From Bacteroidales bacterium UBA1736 (GTDB lineage Bacteria; Bacteroidota; Bacteroidia; Bacteroidales; UBA932), in contig DCIC01000016.1 in NCBI GenBank assembly GCA_002315825.1, forward strand, positions 1-40,671: a stretch of DNA of 40,671 nucleotides, in the 5' to 3' direction. Under the pieces are notes generated by a model. The model ran no database searches. It had not been told where the DNA came from and was given only the letters and a program-made list of their open reading frames with translations. Shown here one piece after another: positions 22,316-31,793 of the stretch. Positions within the stretch are counted from its first letter, which is position 1. Each line of letters starts with the position of its first letter. Made by a program: the position numbers and the translations under genes.

Positions 22316-24844
22316 ATGGCAAATGAGGAAATCAATATTGAAGAGGTTCACGGAGTAATTGAGCCGGTCGAAATTGACCACGAGATGCGTACCGCGTACA
22401 TAGATTATTCTATGTCCGTTATTGTGTCCCGTGCCCTGCCTGATGTCAGGGATGGTCTCAAGCCGGTTCAGAGAAGAGTACTCTTCGGTATGGACGGACT
22501 TGGGATCAATTATGGAAGCCAGACCAAGAAGTCGGCCAGAATAGTCGGAGAGGTTCTCGGTAAATTCCACCCTCACGGAGATTCCAGTGTATATGATGCT
22601 ATGGCGAGACTCGCCCAACCCTGGAATCAGAGATATCCCCTGATATTCGGTCAGGGTAACTTCGGATCAATGGACGGAGACCCCGTTGCCGCAATGAGGT
22701 ATACCGAGGCCAAGCTTCAGAAAATTACTGATGATGTCCTCGGGGACCTTGACAAGGACACTGTGGATTTTCAGCTCAATTTCGATGATACTATCCCGGA
22801 GCCTACGGTTCTTCCTACCAAGGCACCGTTGCTTCTTTTGAACGGATCGTCAGGCATTGCGGTAGGTATGGCCACCAATATGGCCCCGCACAATCTGTCC
22901 GAATGTTGCGATGCCATCAATGCGTATATTGACAATCCCGACATCAGCGTAGAAGAGCTGATGGAGTATATCAAGGGACCTGATTTCCCGACAGGAGGAA
23001 TCATTCAGGGACGTCAGGGCATTGTCGATGCATACTCCACCGGCCGTGGCAAGGTTGCCGTAAGGGCGAAGACGGAAATCGAGGAGCTTGAGAACGGGCG
23101 TCAGGTGATTGTCGTCACTGAGATACCTTATATGGTCAATAAGAGTGAGATGATCAAGCGTATCGGCGAGATGGTGGAGGATAAGAAGATTGAAGGCATC
23201 TCTGATATTCGTGATCTCTCCGCAAAGGGCGAGGTGCGTGTTGAGTTCCTTGTCAAGAAAGACGCGAATGCCAATGTCGTCCTGAACACTCTTTTCAAAT
23301 ATACTGCCCTGCAGTCCAGTTTCGCCATCAATAATGTGGCTCTGGTCAAGGGTCGTCCCAGGATATTGGCCTTGAAGGACCTTCTGGGCAATTTCGTGGA
23401 CTTCAGACACGAGGTGGTTGTCCGCCGTACAAAGTTCGAGCTCGAGAAAGCGCGCAAGCGTGCACATATCCTTGAAGGTCTGCTCAAGGCAATCGATGTG
23501 ATTGATGAGATAATCAGAATCATCAAGGCTTCCAAGACGATTGAGGATGCTAAGGCTGAATTGATGTCCACCTTTGGCTTTACTGAAATTCAGGCCGGTG
23601 CCATCGTTGATATGCGTCTTCGTCAGTTGACAGGACTTGAGAAGGCCAAATTGCAGGCTGAGTTTGATGAGCTCGCCAAGTTCATCGCCCGATGCGAGCT
23701 TATTCTCTCCAGCGAGGAGGAGCAGCTTGCCATCGTTAAACAGGAGACCGCCGAGCTTAAGGAAAAATATGGTGATCCCAGACGTACGGAGATTGTTATG
23801 TCCTCCGATGAGTTCAATCCTGAAGATTTTTATGCGGACGAGGATGTCGTTATTACAATCTCACATCTTGGATATATCAAGCGTACCGCACTGAGCGAGT
23901 TCAGGACTCAGAACAGAGGCGGCGTGGGGATGAAGGGAAGCGCGACCCGTGACGAGGACTTCATAGAGCATATCTATGTTGCCAATATGCACAGCACAAT
24001 GCTTTTCTTCACGGCCAAGGGATTGTGCTACAGGATGAAGGTTTACGAATTGCCCGAGGGCAACAAGACATCCAAGGGACGCGCCATCCAGAATCTTATG
24101 CCGATTGATTCGGATGATGCCATAAAGACATACCTCAATGCCAAGTCGATTGAGGACCCCGAATATACCGAGAATAATTTTGTGGTTCTTGTTACAAAGA
24201 AGGGAATCGTCAAGAAAACCACCCTGTCCGAATATTCCAATAAGAGAAGCCGCAACAAGGGAATCATTGCAGTGACCGTAAGGGATAACGATGAGCTTTT
24301 GGATGCTCTTCTCACAAATGGACATCACGAGATTATGATAGCTGCACGTAAGGGACGTTGCGTAAGGTTTATGGAGGACGAACTGCGTTCTTTGGGAAGA
24401 GGGGCGTCCGGTGTGAAGGGTATCAATGTGGATGATGATGACGAGGTAATAGGCGCTATTTCAAGTGATCCCAACGCACAGGATTCTTCTTCAAGGACGG
24501 TTCTGGTGGTCAGCGCGAACGGTTATGGCAAGAGGACGGAACACGATGAGTACAGAGTGACCAGCCGAGGAGCCAAGGGAGTCAAGACAATCAATATCAC
24601 TCCCAAGACTGGTGATCTTGTGGCGATCAAGTCCGTGACCGAGGATAATGATCTGATGATTATCACTCAGTCGGGTCTGACAATCAGGATGAGCGTCACC
24701 GATATCCGTGAGGCCGGAAGAGCTACTCAGGGTGTCAGACTTATCAATATCCGAGAAGGAGATACCATTGCTGCAGTTTCTGCCGTGTCCAAGTCTGAAG
24801 ACGAGGGCGAGGGCGAGGCTACTGTAGAACAGGATAACAACTAA
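22316..24844 (+). CDS. gyrA: DNA gyrase subunit A
   Basis: 842 residues. GyrA cuts and rejoins DNA and, with GyrB, introduces negative supercoils. The catalytic tyrosine is Y129 in A-A-M-R-Y-T-E-A. The quinolone-determining region reads H-P-H-G-D-S-S-V-Y-D; S90 and D94 correspond to E. coli S83 and D87 and are the susceptible-type residues. The C-terminal domain consists of beta-pinwheel blades. Its GyrA box is Q-N-R-G-G-V-G rather than Q-R-R-G-G-K-G, somewhat diverged but still in place, and I favour gyrA over parC. The tail is acidic. The TPR gene follows 27 bases later. Confidence 0.95.
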   Translation: MANEEINIEEVHGVIEPVEIDHEMRTAYIDYSMSVIVSRALPDVRDGLKPVQRRVLFGMDGLGINYGSQTKKSARIVGEVLGKFHPHGDSSVYDAMARLAQPWNQRYPLIFGQGNFGSMDGDPVAAMRYTEAKLQKITDDVLGDLDKDTVDFQLNFDDTIPEPTVLPTKAPLLLLNGSSGIAVGMATNMAPHNLSECCDAINAYIDNPDISVEELMEYIKGPDFPTGGIIQGRQGIVDAYSTGRGKVAVRAKTEIEELENGRQVIVVTEIPYMVNKSEMIKRIGEMVEDKKIEGISDIRDLSAKGEVRVEFLVKKDANANVVLNTLFKYTALQSSFAINNVALVKGRPRILALKDLLGNFVDFRHEVVVRRTKFELEKARKRAHILEGLLKAIDVIDEIIRIIKASKTIEDAKAELMSTFGFTEIQAGAIVDMRLRQLTGLEKAKLQAEFDELAKFIARCELILSSEEEQLAIVKQETAELKEKYGDPRRTEIVMSSDEFNPEDFYADEDVVITISHLGYIKRTALSEFRTQNRGGVGMKGSATRDEDFIEHIYVANMHSTMLFFTAKGLCYRMKVYELPEGNKTSKGRAIQNLMPIDSDDAIKTYLNAKSIEDPEYTENNFVVLVTKKGIVKKTTLSEYSNKRSRNKGIIAVTVRDNDELLDALLTNGHHEIMIAARKGRCVRFMEDELRSLGRGASGVKGINVDDDDEVIGAISSDPNAQDSSSRTVLVVSANGYGKRTEHDEYRVTSRGAKGVKTINITPKTGDLVAIKSVTEDNDLMIITQSGLTIRMSVTDIREAGRATQGVRLINIREGDTIAAVSAVSKSEDEGEGEATVEQDNN

Positions 24845-24871
24845 TAACATCAATAATCAAAAACAACAATC

Positions 24872-26197
24872 ATGAAAAAGATTATTATTCTGACATTGGC
24901 GCTCGTTGCCTCAATGCAGTTTGTGCTTGCACAGCCTGGCTCAAAGAATTTTGAGGCTCAGAAGGCTGCTATCGATGCAGCTCTCGCCGCATCTAAGGAC
25001 CCGAAGAAAGCTGAAAAGGTCGCTACTTGGATGAAGCTTGCTCAGGCATATATCGATGCCTATGATGCTCCGGCAGGAAATGCCCGTCTGGGCGCCTCAA
25101 AGCAGGAGCTTACTCTCGTGATGGGAAACGCAAAGCCTATTTCTTCCGAGCAGGTTGATATCGCAGGTGCTTCTATGACAAAGGAAAGCTATGGAGCATA
25201 TGATTTCTATTTCAATATGCAGGGAGCTTTGGCCATTGTCGATGTTGTCAAGCCCGTTATTGAGGGAGACGTTCTTGCAAAGGCTGTCGAAGCCCTCAAG
25301 AAGGCTTCTGCTGTCGATCCTAAGGGGACAAAGACAAAGGACATTTCCAATGCCCTTTCAAACATAGCTCAGAAGTATAGCGAGGAGGCATCCTGCCAGT
25401 ATTATCTCGGCCGTTTCGAAAAAGCCAGCCAGTTGTTTGAGGGTTCCGCAAAGGCTTCCGAGACTGAGCCTTTCAACCAGCCCGATTATGACAACTATTA
25501 CAATGCCGGTTTCGTGGCATATGCAGGCGGATTGAACGAGAGAGCCAAGGAGATGTTCCTTATCTGTCTTCAGAAGAATCATCCCGGAGAGGGTGGCGAG
25601 GTTTATGCTAAACTTGCAGCCATTTATCAGGATGAGAATCCTGCCGAGTCCAAGAAATATCTTGAAGAAGGATTCTCAAAATTCCCCGAGAGCCAGGGTA
25701 TCCTTATCGGTCTTATCAACTATTATATCAAGAATCACGAGGATACATCCAAGCTTTTCGAGCTCATCAACAAGGCTAAGGCAAATGAGCCCGGCAATGC
25801 TTCTCTCTACTACGTGGAGGGCAACATCAATGTTCAACTCAAGGATTGGGATGCAGCTGTTGCCGCTTATGAGAAGTGCGCAGAAATCAATCCCAACTAT
25901 GAGTATGGTTTCATAGGTGAGGGTATTATGTTCTACGACAGAGCCATCGAACTTCAGGAGGCCGCTCAGAACGAGATGGATGACAAGAAGTATAACGAAT
26001 TGGTGTCTGAGTTTGAGAATGCTCTCAAGAGCTGTATTGAGCCTTTCGAAAAAGCTTTCAATCTCACAAAGGATGACGTTGTAAAGACAAGCGTTGCTGA
26101 ATATCTCAAGAACGCAACTTTCCGTTTCCGTGAGAGTGATCCCAAGTATCAGGAAGCTTATGACAAATATAATGCAATTGTATCGGCAGCGAATTAA
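24872..26197 (+). CDS. Secreted tetratricopeptide repeat protein
   Basis: 441 residues. The N-terminus is a signal peptide ending at V-L-A (about residue 20). The rest is alpha-helical with TPR-like repeats, clearest around residues 170-350 (Y-Y-L-G-R-F-E-K-A-S-Q-L-F-E-G-S-A and W-D-A-A-V-A-A-Y-E-K-C-A-E-I-N-P). TPR arrays act as protein-binding scaffolds, and a signal peptide places this one in the periplasm. No enzymatic domain is seen. It follows gyrA, which I have seen in other Bacteroidales, without a known shared role. Its TAA overlaps the TAA of phoH in one TTAA. Confidence 0.85.
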   Translation: MKKIIILTLALVASMQFVLAQPGSKNFEAQKAAIDAALAASKDPKKAEKVATWMKLAQAYIDAYDAPAGNARLGASKQELTLVMGNAKPISSEQVDIAGASMTKESYGAYDFYFNMQGALAIVDVVKPVIEGDVLAKAVEALKKASAVDPKGTKTKDISNALSNIAQKYSEEASCQYYLGRFEKASQLFEGSAKASETEPFNQPDYDNYYNAGFVAYAGGLNERAKEMFLICLQKNHPGEGGEVYAKLAAIYQDENPAESKKYLEEGFSKFPESQGILIGLINYYIKNHEDTSKLFELINKAKANEPGNASLYYVEGNINVQLKDWDAAVAAYEKCAEINPNYEYGFIGEGIMFYDRAIELQEAAQNEMDDKKYNELVSEFENALKSCIEPFEKAFNLTKDDVVKTSVAEYLKNATFRFRESDPKYQEAYDKYNAIVSAAN

Positions 26198-27138
26198 TCA
26201 ATATCCTGCCGGTCAAAGGCTTTGACAATTTTAGTCACCAAAGGGTGTCGGACTATGTCTTCGGATGTGAAGAAAACAGTCTTGACACCCTTTAGTCCTT
26301 CTATCAGTGAGATGCCCTTGAGAAGGCCGGAATCTTCCTTTCTTGGGAGATCGACTTGGGAGGCGTCTCCCGTGACAATGAATTTGGCATTGCATCCCAT
26401 TCTGGTGAGGAACATCTTGAGCTGGCCCAGATTGGTGTTCTGTGCTTCATCTAAAATCACACACGCTCTGTCCAGAGTCCTTCCCCGCATATAAGCGAGA
26501 GGCGCGATTTGGATTGTGCCGTCGCTGAGGAACTCCTGTAGCTTTTTTACAGGTATCATATCTCCGAGGGCATCATAGAGCGGCTGTAGATATGGATCCA
26601 GTTTATCTTTCAGATCACCGGGGAGAAATCCCAGCCGTTCGCCTGCCTCCACTGCGGGACGAGTCAGTATGATTCTCTTTATTTCCCTGTTTTTTAGCGC
26701 TCTTACTGCCAAGGCTATAGCGATATATGTCTTTCCTGTCCCGGCGGGTCCTACGGCGAATATCAAATCGTTCTCAAAATAGGCTTTGACCATATCCTGC
26801 TGGGTCTTATTTCTGGCACGTATGGCCTTGCCGTCTGTTGAATGGACAATCACGGCATCACCGTTCGCTTTGAATTGCTCCGCCGAAGTCTCACCGTCGA
26901 AAATACTCTCTACGTCATAAGCATTGAGACTGGGCTTTCTGTGTCTGACCTCTATCAGGCGGTTGAATTTGGTCTCAAATTCTTCGATGTCATTCTCTTC
27001 TCCGTCCAAGATGATGTCGGTGCCTCTGGCAATGACTTTCAATGCGGGAAAATATGTGCAGAATTCTTCAAGTATCTTGTTCCCGGCTCCGTAGATTTCT
27101 ATCGGATCGATGGTGTCCAGTTGGATTGTTTTCTTCAT
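26194..27138 (-). CDS. phoH: PhoH family P-loop ATPase
   Basis: 314 residues. Layout is a KH-like N-terminal part (about 1-65, I-E-I-Y-G-A-G-N) and a PhoH ATPase core with Walker A G-P-A-G-T-G-K-T (130-137) and Walker B V-I-L-D-E-A-Q-N. The family is linked to RNA metabolism and phosphate or stress responses, with the exact activity in Bacteroidetes unsettled. I chose the ATG at 27138; a GTG at 27144 lies inside the promoter box. With TATCTTTG only 5 bases upstream, its mRNA is predicted to start at the ATG itself. Confidence 0.9.
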   Translation of the reverse strand: MKKTIQLDTIDPIEIYGAGNKILEEFCTYFPALKVIARGTDIILDGEENDIEEFETKFNRLIEVRHRKPSLNAYDVESIFDGETSAEQFKANGDAVIVHSTDGKAIRARNKTQQDMVKAYFENDLIFAVGPAGTGKTYIAIALAVRALKNREIKRIILTRPAVEAGERLGFLPGDLKDKLDPYLQPLYDALGDMIPVKKLQEFLSDGTIQIAPLAYMRGRTLDRACVILDEAQNTNLGQLKMFLTRMGCNAKFIVTGDASQVDLPRKEDSGLLKGISLIEGLKGVKTVFFTSEDIVRHPLVTKIVKAFDRQDID

Positions 27139-27143
27139 ACCCA

Positions 27144-27151
27144 CAAAGATA
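27144..27151 (-). promoter_or_regulatory. -7 promoter element for phoH, start-proximal
   Basis: On the minus strand this reads TATCTTTG, a full match 5 bases before the ATG at 27138. The expected transcription start falls at or within one or two bases of the ATG. Confidence 0.55.
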
Positions 27152-27177
27152 GAGTTTTTTTGTCACGGAATTATCAT

Positions 27178-27185
27178 TAACTTTG
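27178..27185 (+). promoter_or_regulatory. -7 promoter element for the SPOR lipoprotein operon
   Basis: TAACTTTG, a full TAnnTTTG match 23 bases before the ATG at 27209. A TTTG at 27159-27162 is 15 bases upstream, a shorter spacing than usual. Confidence 0.5.
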
Positions 27186-27208
27186 TCAGTTATTGTATTG
27201 TGAATCGT

Positions 27209-27727
27209 ATGAAGAGAATCGCCTTGGCTTTCAGCGGAATCGCTATCCTGCTACTTTGCGTTACCGCGTGTGATTTTATCCGTTCGCTAGCCGGTCGTCC
27301 CACATCTGCCGAGATAGAAAGCAAGAAGGGAATGATTGCCGCAAAAGAACGTGCGGAGCAGGAAAAAGCGGATTCTATTGACCGCGTTGCCGCCCGTCTT
27401 GCCCGTGAGCAGGACTGTCTGGATTCTCTCAAGGCCACAGGATGTGTCTTTACTGAAATTGCATCATTAAATGGGCGTGTCACATCTGATTTGGCCAATA
27501 AATATTATATCATCTGCGGGGCTTTTGCGGATGAGGCCAATGCGGGGAATATGGCAAAAGATTTGAAAGACAAGGGATATGCTTGTGAGATTATTCTATA
27601 TCGCAATGGCCGGAATGTGGTTGCCGCTTGCCCTACCGACGACGTGTGTGAGCTATACGGGGCATATTCTTCTTTGTCTGAAGCGGAACTGATACCTGCC
27701 GATTCTTGGATATTGGTGAATGATTGA
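27209..27727 (+). CDS. SPOR-domain lipoprotein
   Basis: 172 residues with a lipoprotein signal ending in V-T-A-C-D. A charged, Ala/Glu-rich helical linker (about 35-75) leads to a C-terminal SPOR domain (about 95-170: Y-Y-I-I-C-G-A-F-A-D-E-A-N-A, then L-K-D-K-G-Y-A-C-E-I). SPOR domains bind denuded glycan strands of peptidoglycan at division or remodelling sites. I chose the ATG at 27209 because it begins the signal peptide and fits the promoter. The end overlaps the possible start of the M28-like gene, suggesting coupled translation and a shared envelope role. Confidence 0.83.
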   Translation: MKRIALAFSGIAILLLCVTACDFIRSLAGRPTSAEIESKKGMIAAKERAEQEKADSIDRVAARLAREQDCLDSLKATGCVFTEIASLNGRVTSDLANKYYIICGAFADEANAGNMAKDLKDKGYACEIILYRNGRNVVAACPTDDVCELYGAYSSLSEAELIPADSWILVND

Positions 27728-27728
27728 A

Positions 27729-29054
27729 ATGAAAAAGACCGTTTTCCTTTTTATTCTTGTAGCGTTGGTGCTGCCTTTACGGGCTCAGTATCAGACCCCA
27801 TACTCGTATCTTGATGACAGTGAAGCTGTCTCTTCAATGAAGCAGCACGTGCGCTCTCTGTCAGCCAGGATGTTGGAAGGAAGGGGAGCCGGGACTGAAG
27901 GTGAAGCTGAGGCGGCGTCATATGTTACAGATCGGCTTCGCGAAGCCGGTGTTGATATTTTATCAGGAACTGATGGAGACATTTTCGGACTCAGGCAGGA
28001 GAATGGTGATACTCTTACTTCCAGGAATGTGATCGGTTTTATTCAAGGTTTTGACAAGACCCTTAAGAATAAATACATTGTTATTGGAGCCCGTCTTGAC
28101 AATATGTCCCCGGGCTCGATTACAGTGGACGGCGTGGAGAAGCAGCGATTCTTCCCTGGGGCAAACGGTAATGCTTCGGGTCTTGCAATGATGCTGGAAC
28201 TGGCTTCCAGACTCAAGACCAATTCTCTGCTTCTGAGACGCTCTGTCCTGTTCGTTGCTTTTGGAAGTTCTTCGAATTCTTATGCAGGAGCCTGGTATTT
28301 CTTGAACCGCAGTTTTGCTTCCGATGTTGAAAATATTGATGCAATGATCAATCTGGATATGTTGGGGACCGGTTCTTCAGGGTTCTATGCTTATACTTCG
28401 TCCAATCCTGATTTGAATGTACTGGTGACGACGCTGGAGGGGACATTGCAGCCGGTAAAGCCCAAGCTCGTCTCGGAGGAGCCATATGCATCTGACCACA
28501 GGGTGTTTTATGCCAGCGAGATACCTTCCATTTTCTTTACCTCGGGAAAATATCCCGAGCATAATACGGAGAAAGATACAGAATCGATCATTCAGTATGA
28601 TTATATGGAGAGGGAATTGGAGTATATCTATAACTATACCATCTCTCTTGTCAATGGGCCGAAACCTATCTTCAACGCCTCCAGCGAGTTGAGTAAGAAA
28701 AAGGAAAGCGGGGAAGTGGTTTTCCCTTATTATGACTGTGACAGGAAGCCTACCTTTCTTGGGAGCAATGATCCCAAGGTTTTCCTTCAGAAATGGGTAT
28801 ATCAGTATTTGCGATATCCGGACTCGGCCGTACGAAATGGCATCCAGGGGCGTGTCCTTGTGGATTTCATTATCGATGAGAAAGGAAAAGTTACTGATGT
28901 GAAAGTACTTAAGGGTGTGGATCCTGATTTGGACGATGAGGCGGTGAGAGTCATCAGCGCATCCCCTGACTGGAAGCCGGGTATAATTAGAGGCGAAAGA
29001 GTCAAGGCTGAGATCTCCCTATATGTTGAATTCAGATTGCAAAAGAAAAAATAA
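27729..29054 (+). CDS. Secreted M28-like pseudopeptidase fused to a TonB C-terminal domain
   Basis: 441 residues from the ATG at 27729 (an ATG at 27720 would overlap the upstream stop). A signal peptide ends at L-R-A-Q. Residues about 30-310 have the M28 aminopeptidase fold, but the metal site is eroded: the His is R122, the bridging Asp of D-D-N-A-S-G is N146, and the Glu pair is S181/S182. Only D210 (N-L-D-M-L-G) and H257 (S-D-H) remain. Residues about 345-440 are a TonB C-terminal domain (Y-P-D-S-A-V-R-N-G-I-Q-G-R-V, V-D-P-D-L-D-D-E-A-V-R-V). It is unlikely to be a peptidase; binding of peptidoglycan, peptides or outer-membrane receptors is possible. It follows the SPOR gene and precedes leuS by 8 bases. 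Confidence 0.8.
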   Translation: MKKTVFLFILVALVLPLRAQYQTPYSYLDDSEAVSSMKQHVRSLSARMLEGRGAGTEGEAEAASYVTDRLREAGVDILSGTDGDIFGLRQENGDTLTSRNVIGFIQGFDKTLKNKYIVIGARLDNMSPGSITVDGVEKQRFFPGANGNASGLAMMLELASRLKTNSLLLRRSVLFVAFGSSSNSYAGAWYFLNRSFASDVENIDAMINLDMLGTGSSGFYAYTSSNPDLNVLVTTLEGTLQPVKPKLVSEEPYASDHRVFYASEIPSIFFTSGKYPEHNTEKDTESIIQYDYMERELEYIYNYTISLVNGPKPIFNASSELSKKKESGEVVFPYYDCDRKPTFLGSNDPKVFLQKWVYQYLRYPDSAVRNGIQGRVLVDFIIDEKGKVTDVKVLKGVDPDLDDEAVRVISASPDWKPGIIRGERVKAEISLYVEFRLQKKK

Positions 29055-29062
29055 AGAATACG

Positions 29063-31792
29063 ATGGAATACGATTTTAAGTCAATCGAGAGCAAGTGGCA
29101 GTCCTATTGGGCTCAGAAACAGACTTTCAAAGCTGTTAAGGATTCTGAGAAACCTAAGTTTTATGTTTTGGATATGTTCCCATATCCTTCCGGAGCAGGC
29201 CTTCACGTAGGGCACCCTCTCGGATATATTGCCAGCGACATTTTCTCAAGGTATAAGCGGCTGAAAGGATTCAATGTCCTTCATCCTATGGGGTATGATG
29301 CATTTGGTCTTCCGGCTGAGCAGTACGCTATCCAGACTGGTCAGCATCCGGAAGTGACAACCACTAAGAATATTGCAAGATACCGCGAGCAGTTGGATAA
29401 AATCGGTTTCTCATATGATTGGGACAGGGAAGTCAAAACCTGTGATCCCGCTTTCTATAAATGGACGCAGTGGGCATTTCTTAAAATGTTCGACAGCTGG
29501 TATGATACTGATGCTGATAAAGCCCGTCCCATTTCTGATTTGATAGCCAGATTTGAGACTACTGGGTATGATGGTATTTCTGCTTCTGCGTGGAAGGAGG
29601 CTTCGGCAAAGGAAAAATCGGATATTCTGATGAACTATCGCATTGCATATCAAGGCGAGACGGCAGTTAACTGGTGTCCAAAACTGGGTACGGTTCTCGC
29701 CAATGATGAGGTGAAGGATGGTCTTTCCCTGCGAGGAGGATACCCGGTGGAGCAGAAAAAGATGACACAGTGGCAGCTCAGGGTTTCTGCTTATGCTTCA
29801 CGCTTGCTCGATGGTCTGGATAAGCTCGATTGGACTGATTCTCTCAAGGAGATGCAGCGAAACTGGATTGGTAAATCACAGGGAACAGAGGTTCAGTTCC
29901 TTTGCGGTGAGCAGAAAAAGGCTGTGACTATTTTTACTACCAGAGTAGATACCATTTTCGGAGTTACATTTATGGTGCTGGCTCCGGAGAGTGAGTTGGT
30001 GGACGAATTGACAACAGCTGAGAACCGGGCTGCTGTAGATGAATATCTCTTGTATGTCAAGAAAAAGACAGAACGTGAGAGAATAGCTGAAACAAAGTCT
30101 GTTACTGGTGTGTTCAGCGGTTCATACGGAATCAATCCCCTTACAGGAGAGAAAGTTCCCATCTGGATTTCCGAATATGTGCTTGCCGGTTATGGAACGG
30201 GAGCTATTATGGCGGTTCCGGCTCACGATAGCAGGGACTATGCTTTCGCCAAAAAGTTCAACCTTCCGATTGTTCCAATCATTGAGGGTTGTGATGTCAG
30301 CGAGCAGAGTTTCGATGCAAAGGAGGGAATAATGTGCAATTCGGGATTCCTCGACGGTATGGATGTCAAGACTGCCATTGAGAGAGCCAAAGACTATGTC
30401 GAGCAGAAGGGATTGGGACGTCGCAAGACAAATTTCCGTCTGCGCGATGCCATATTCTCCCGTCAGAGGTATTGGGGAGAACCTTTCCCCATATATTATA
30501 AGGATGGTATCCCTACGGCAGTTCCTTTTGACAAGTTGCCAGTGGAATTGCCTCAGATAAGCGAATTCAAGCCTACTGAGGCAGGAGAACCTCCTCTTGC
30601 ACGCGCAAAGGACTGGACCTATGAGGGCTATCCTCTTGAGACCAGCACAATGCCGGGATTCGCCGGGTCAAGCGCATATTATCTTCGATATATGGATCCT
30701 CACAATTCCGAGGCTCTGGTTGATAAGGAGGTCGTTTCTTATTGGAGAAATGTGGACCTGTATATTGGCGGAACTGAGCACGCCACAGGCCATTTGATTT
30801 ATTCACGTTTCTGGAATAAATTCCTTTACGACCTTGGTTATGTATGCGAGGACGAACCTTTCCGCAAGCTCATCAATCAGGGAATGATTCAGGGACGCTC
30901 GAATTTTGTGTATAGAATTGTCGGTACCAACAAATTCGTCTCATTCGGCCTGAAGGATCAGTATGATACTACTGAGATTCACGTAGATATCAATATTGTC
31001 CGCAATGATAGACTTGATATGGAAGCCTTCAAGGCCTGGAGACCCGAGTTTGCTGATGCGGAGTTTGTTCTGGAGAATGGTGAATATATCTGCGGATGGG
31101 CAGTGGAGAAAATGAGCAAGAGTATGTTCAATGTCGTCAATCCCGATGATATTTGCGCAAGCTATGGAGCCGATACTCTCAGATTGTATGAGATGTTCCT
31201 GGGCCCTCTTGAACAGAGCAAACCTTGGGATACGAAGGGTATCGATGGCGTGAATCGTTTCTTGAAGAAGATATGGCGTCTGTTCTATGACCGTGAGAAG
31301 TGGCTGGTCTCAGATGAGAAAGCTAATGCGCAGGAGCTCAAGACTCTGCATCGTCTCATCGGGAAGGAGCAGGAAGATATCGAGACATTCTCTTTCAATA
31401 CCACCATCAGCGCGTTTATGATTGCTGTCAATGATCTTACTGCAATGAAATGCAGCAAGAGAGAGATACTCGAACCTCTCGTTGTGCTTCTGTCACCTTT
31501 TGCTCCTCATATCGCTGAGGAATTGTGGCAGCGTTTGGGACACGAAGATACGGTTACCTATGCGACCTTCCCTGAGTATGAGGAGAAGTATACTGTTGAG
31601 GATAGCTGTACATACGCTGTGTCTTTCAATGGAAAGACCCGTTTCACCGCTGATTTGCCCAAGAGCTTGGACAAGGATGCCGTGGAGAAGGCAGTAAGAG
31701 CAATGGAACAGACATCCAAATATGTCGGTGAGCAGAATATAGTCAAGGTGATTGTGGTCCCCGGCAAAATTGTTAACATAGTCCTTAAATAG
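29063..31792 (+). CDS. leuS: Leucyl-tRNA synthetase
   Basis: 909 residues, slightly longer than E. coli LeuRS as is common in Bacteroidetes. It charges tRNA-Leu in the cytoplasm. The class I signature H-V-G-H is at 48-51 within P-Y-P-S-G-A-G-L-H-V-G-H, and the K-M-S-K-S loop starts at K683. A CP1 editing domain lies between them (about 225-420, with the T-T-R and Y-G-T-G-A-I-M-A-V-P-A-H-D motifs), so proofreading should be intact. The C-terminal anticodon-binding domain is complete. The first YitT gene starts 1 base after its stop. Confidence 0.97.
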   Translation: MEYDFKSIESKWQSYWAQKQTFKAVKDSEKPKFYVLDMFPYPSGAGLHVGHPLGYIASDIFSRYKRLKGFNVLHPMGYDAFGLPAEQYAIQTGQHPEVTTTKNIARYREQLDKIGFSYDWDREVKTCDPAFYKWTQWAFLKMFDSWYDTDADKARPISDLIARFETTGYDGISASAWKEASAKEKSDILMNYRIAYQGETAVNWCPKLGTVLANDEVKDGLSLRGGYPVEQKKMTQWQLRVSAYASRLLDGLDKLDWTDSLKEMQRNWIGKSQGTEVQFLCGEQKKAVTIFTTRVDTIFGVTFMVLAPESELVDELTTAENRAAVDEYLLYVKKKTERERIAETKSVTGVFSGSYGINPLTGEKVPIWISEYVLAGYGTGAIMAVPAHDSRDYAFAKKFNLPIVPIIEGCDVSEQSFDAKEGIMCNSGFLDGMDVKTAIERAKDYVEQKGLGRRKTNFRLRDAIFSRQRYWGEPFPIYYKDGIPTAVPFDKLPVELPQISEFKPTEAGEPPLARAKDWTYEGYPLETSTMPGFAGSSAYYLRYMDPHNSEALVDKEVVSYWRNVDLYIGGTEHATGHLIYSRFWNKFLYDLGYVCEDEPFRKLINQGMIQGRSNFVYRIVGTNKFVSFGLKDQYDTTEIHVDINIVRNDRLDMEAFKAWRPEFADAEFVLENGEYICGWAVEKMSKSMFNVVNPDDICASYGADTLRLYEMFLGPLEQSKPWDTKGIDGVNRFLKKIWRLFYDREKWLVSDEKANAQELKTLHRLIGKEQEDIETFSFNTTISAFMIAVNDLTAMKCSKREILEPLVVLLSPFAPHIAEELWQRLGHEDTVTYATFPEYEEKYTVEDSCTYAVSFNGKTRFTADLPKSLDKDAVEKAVRAMEQTSKYVGEQNIVKVIVVPGKIVNIVLK

Positions 31793-31793
31793 A

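Noticed and set aside
22220..22618. N-terminal extension of the Clp-N protein into the gyrA coding region
   Set aside because: The Clp_N homology begins at 22219 and the extension is antisense to conserved GyrA residues.
23128..23571. Minus-strand frame of about 147 codons inside gyrA
   Set aside because: The plus-strand GyrA sequence is unambiguous; the opposite frame is serine/arginine-rich antisense without family features.
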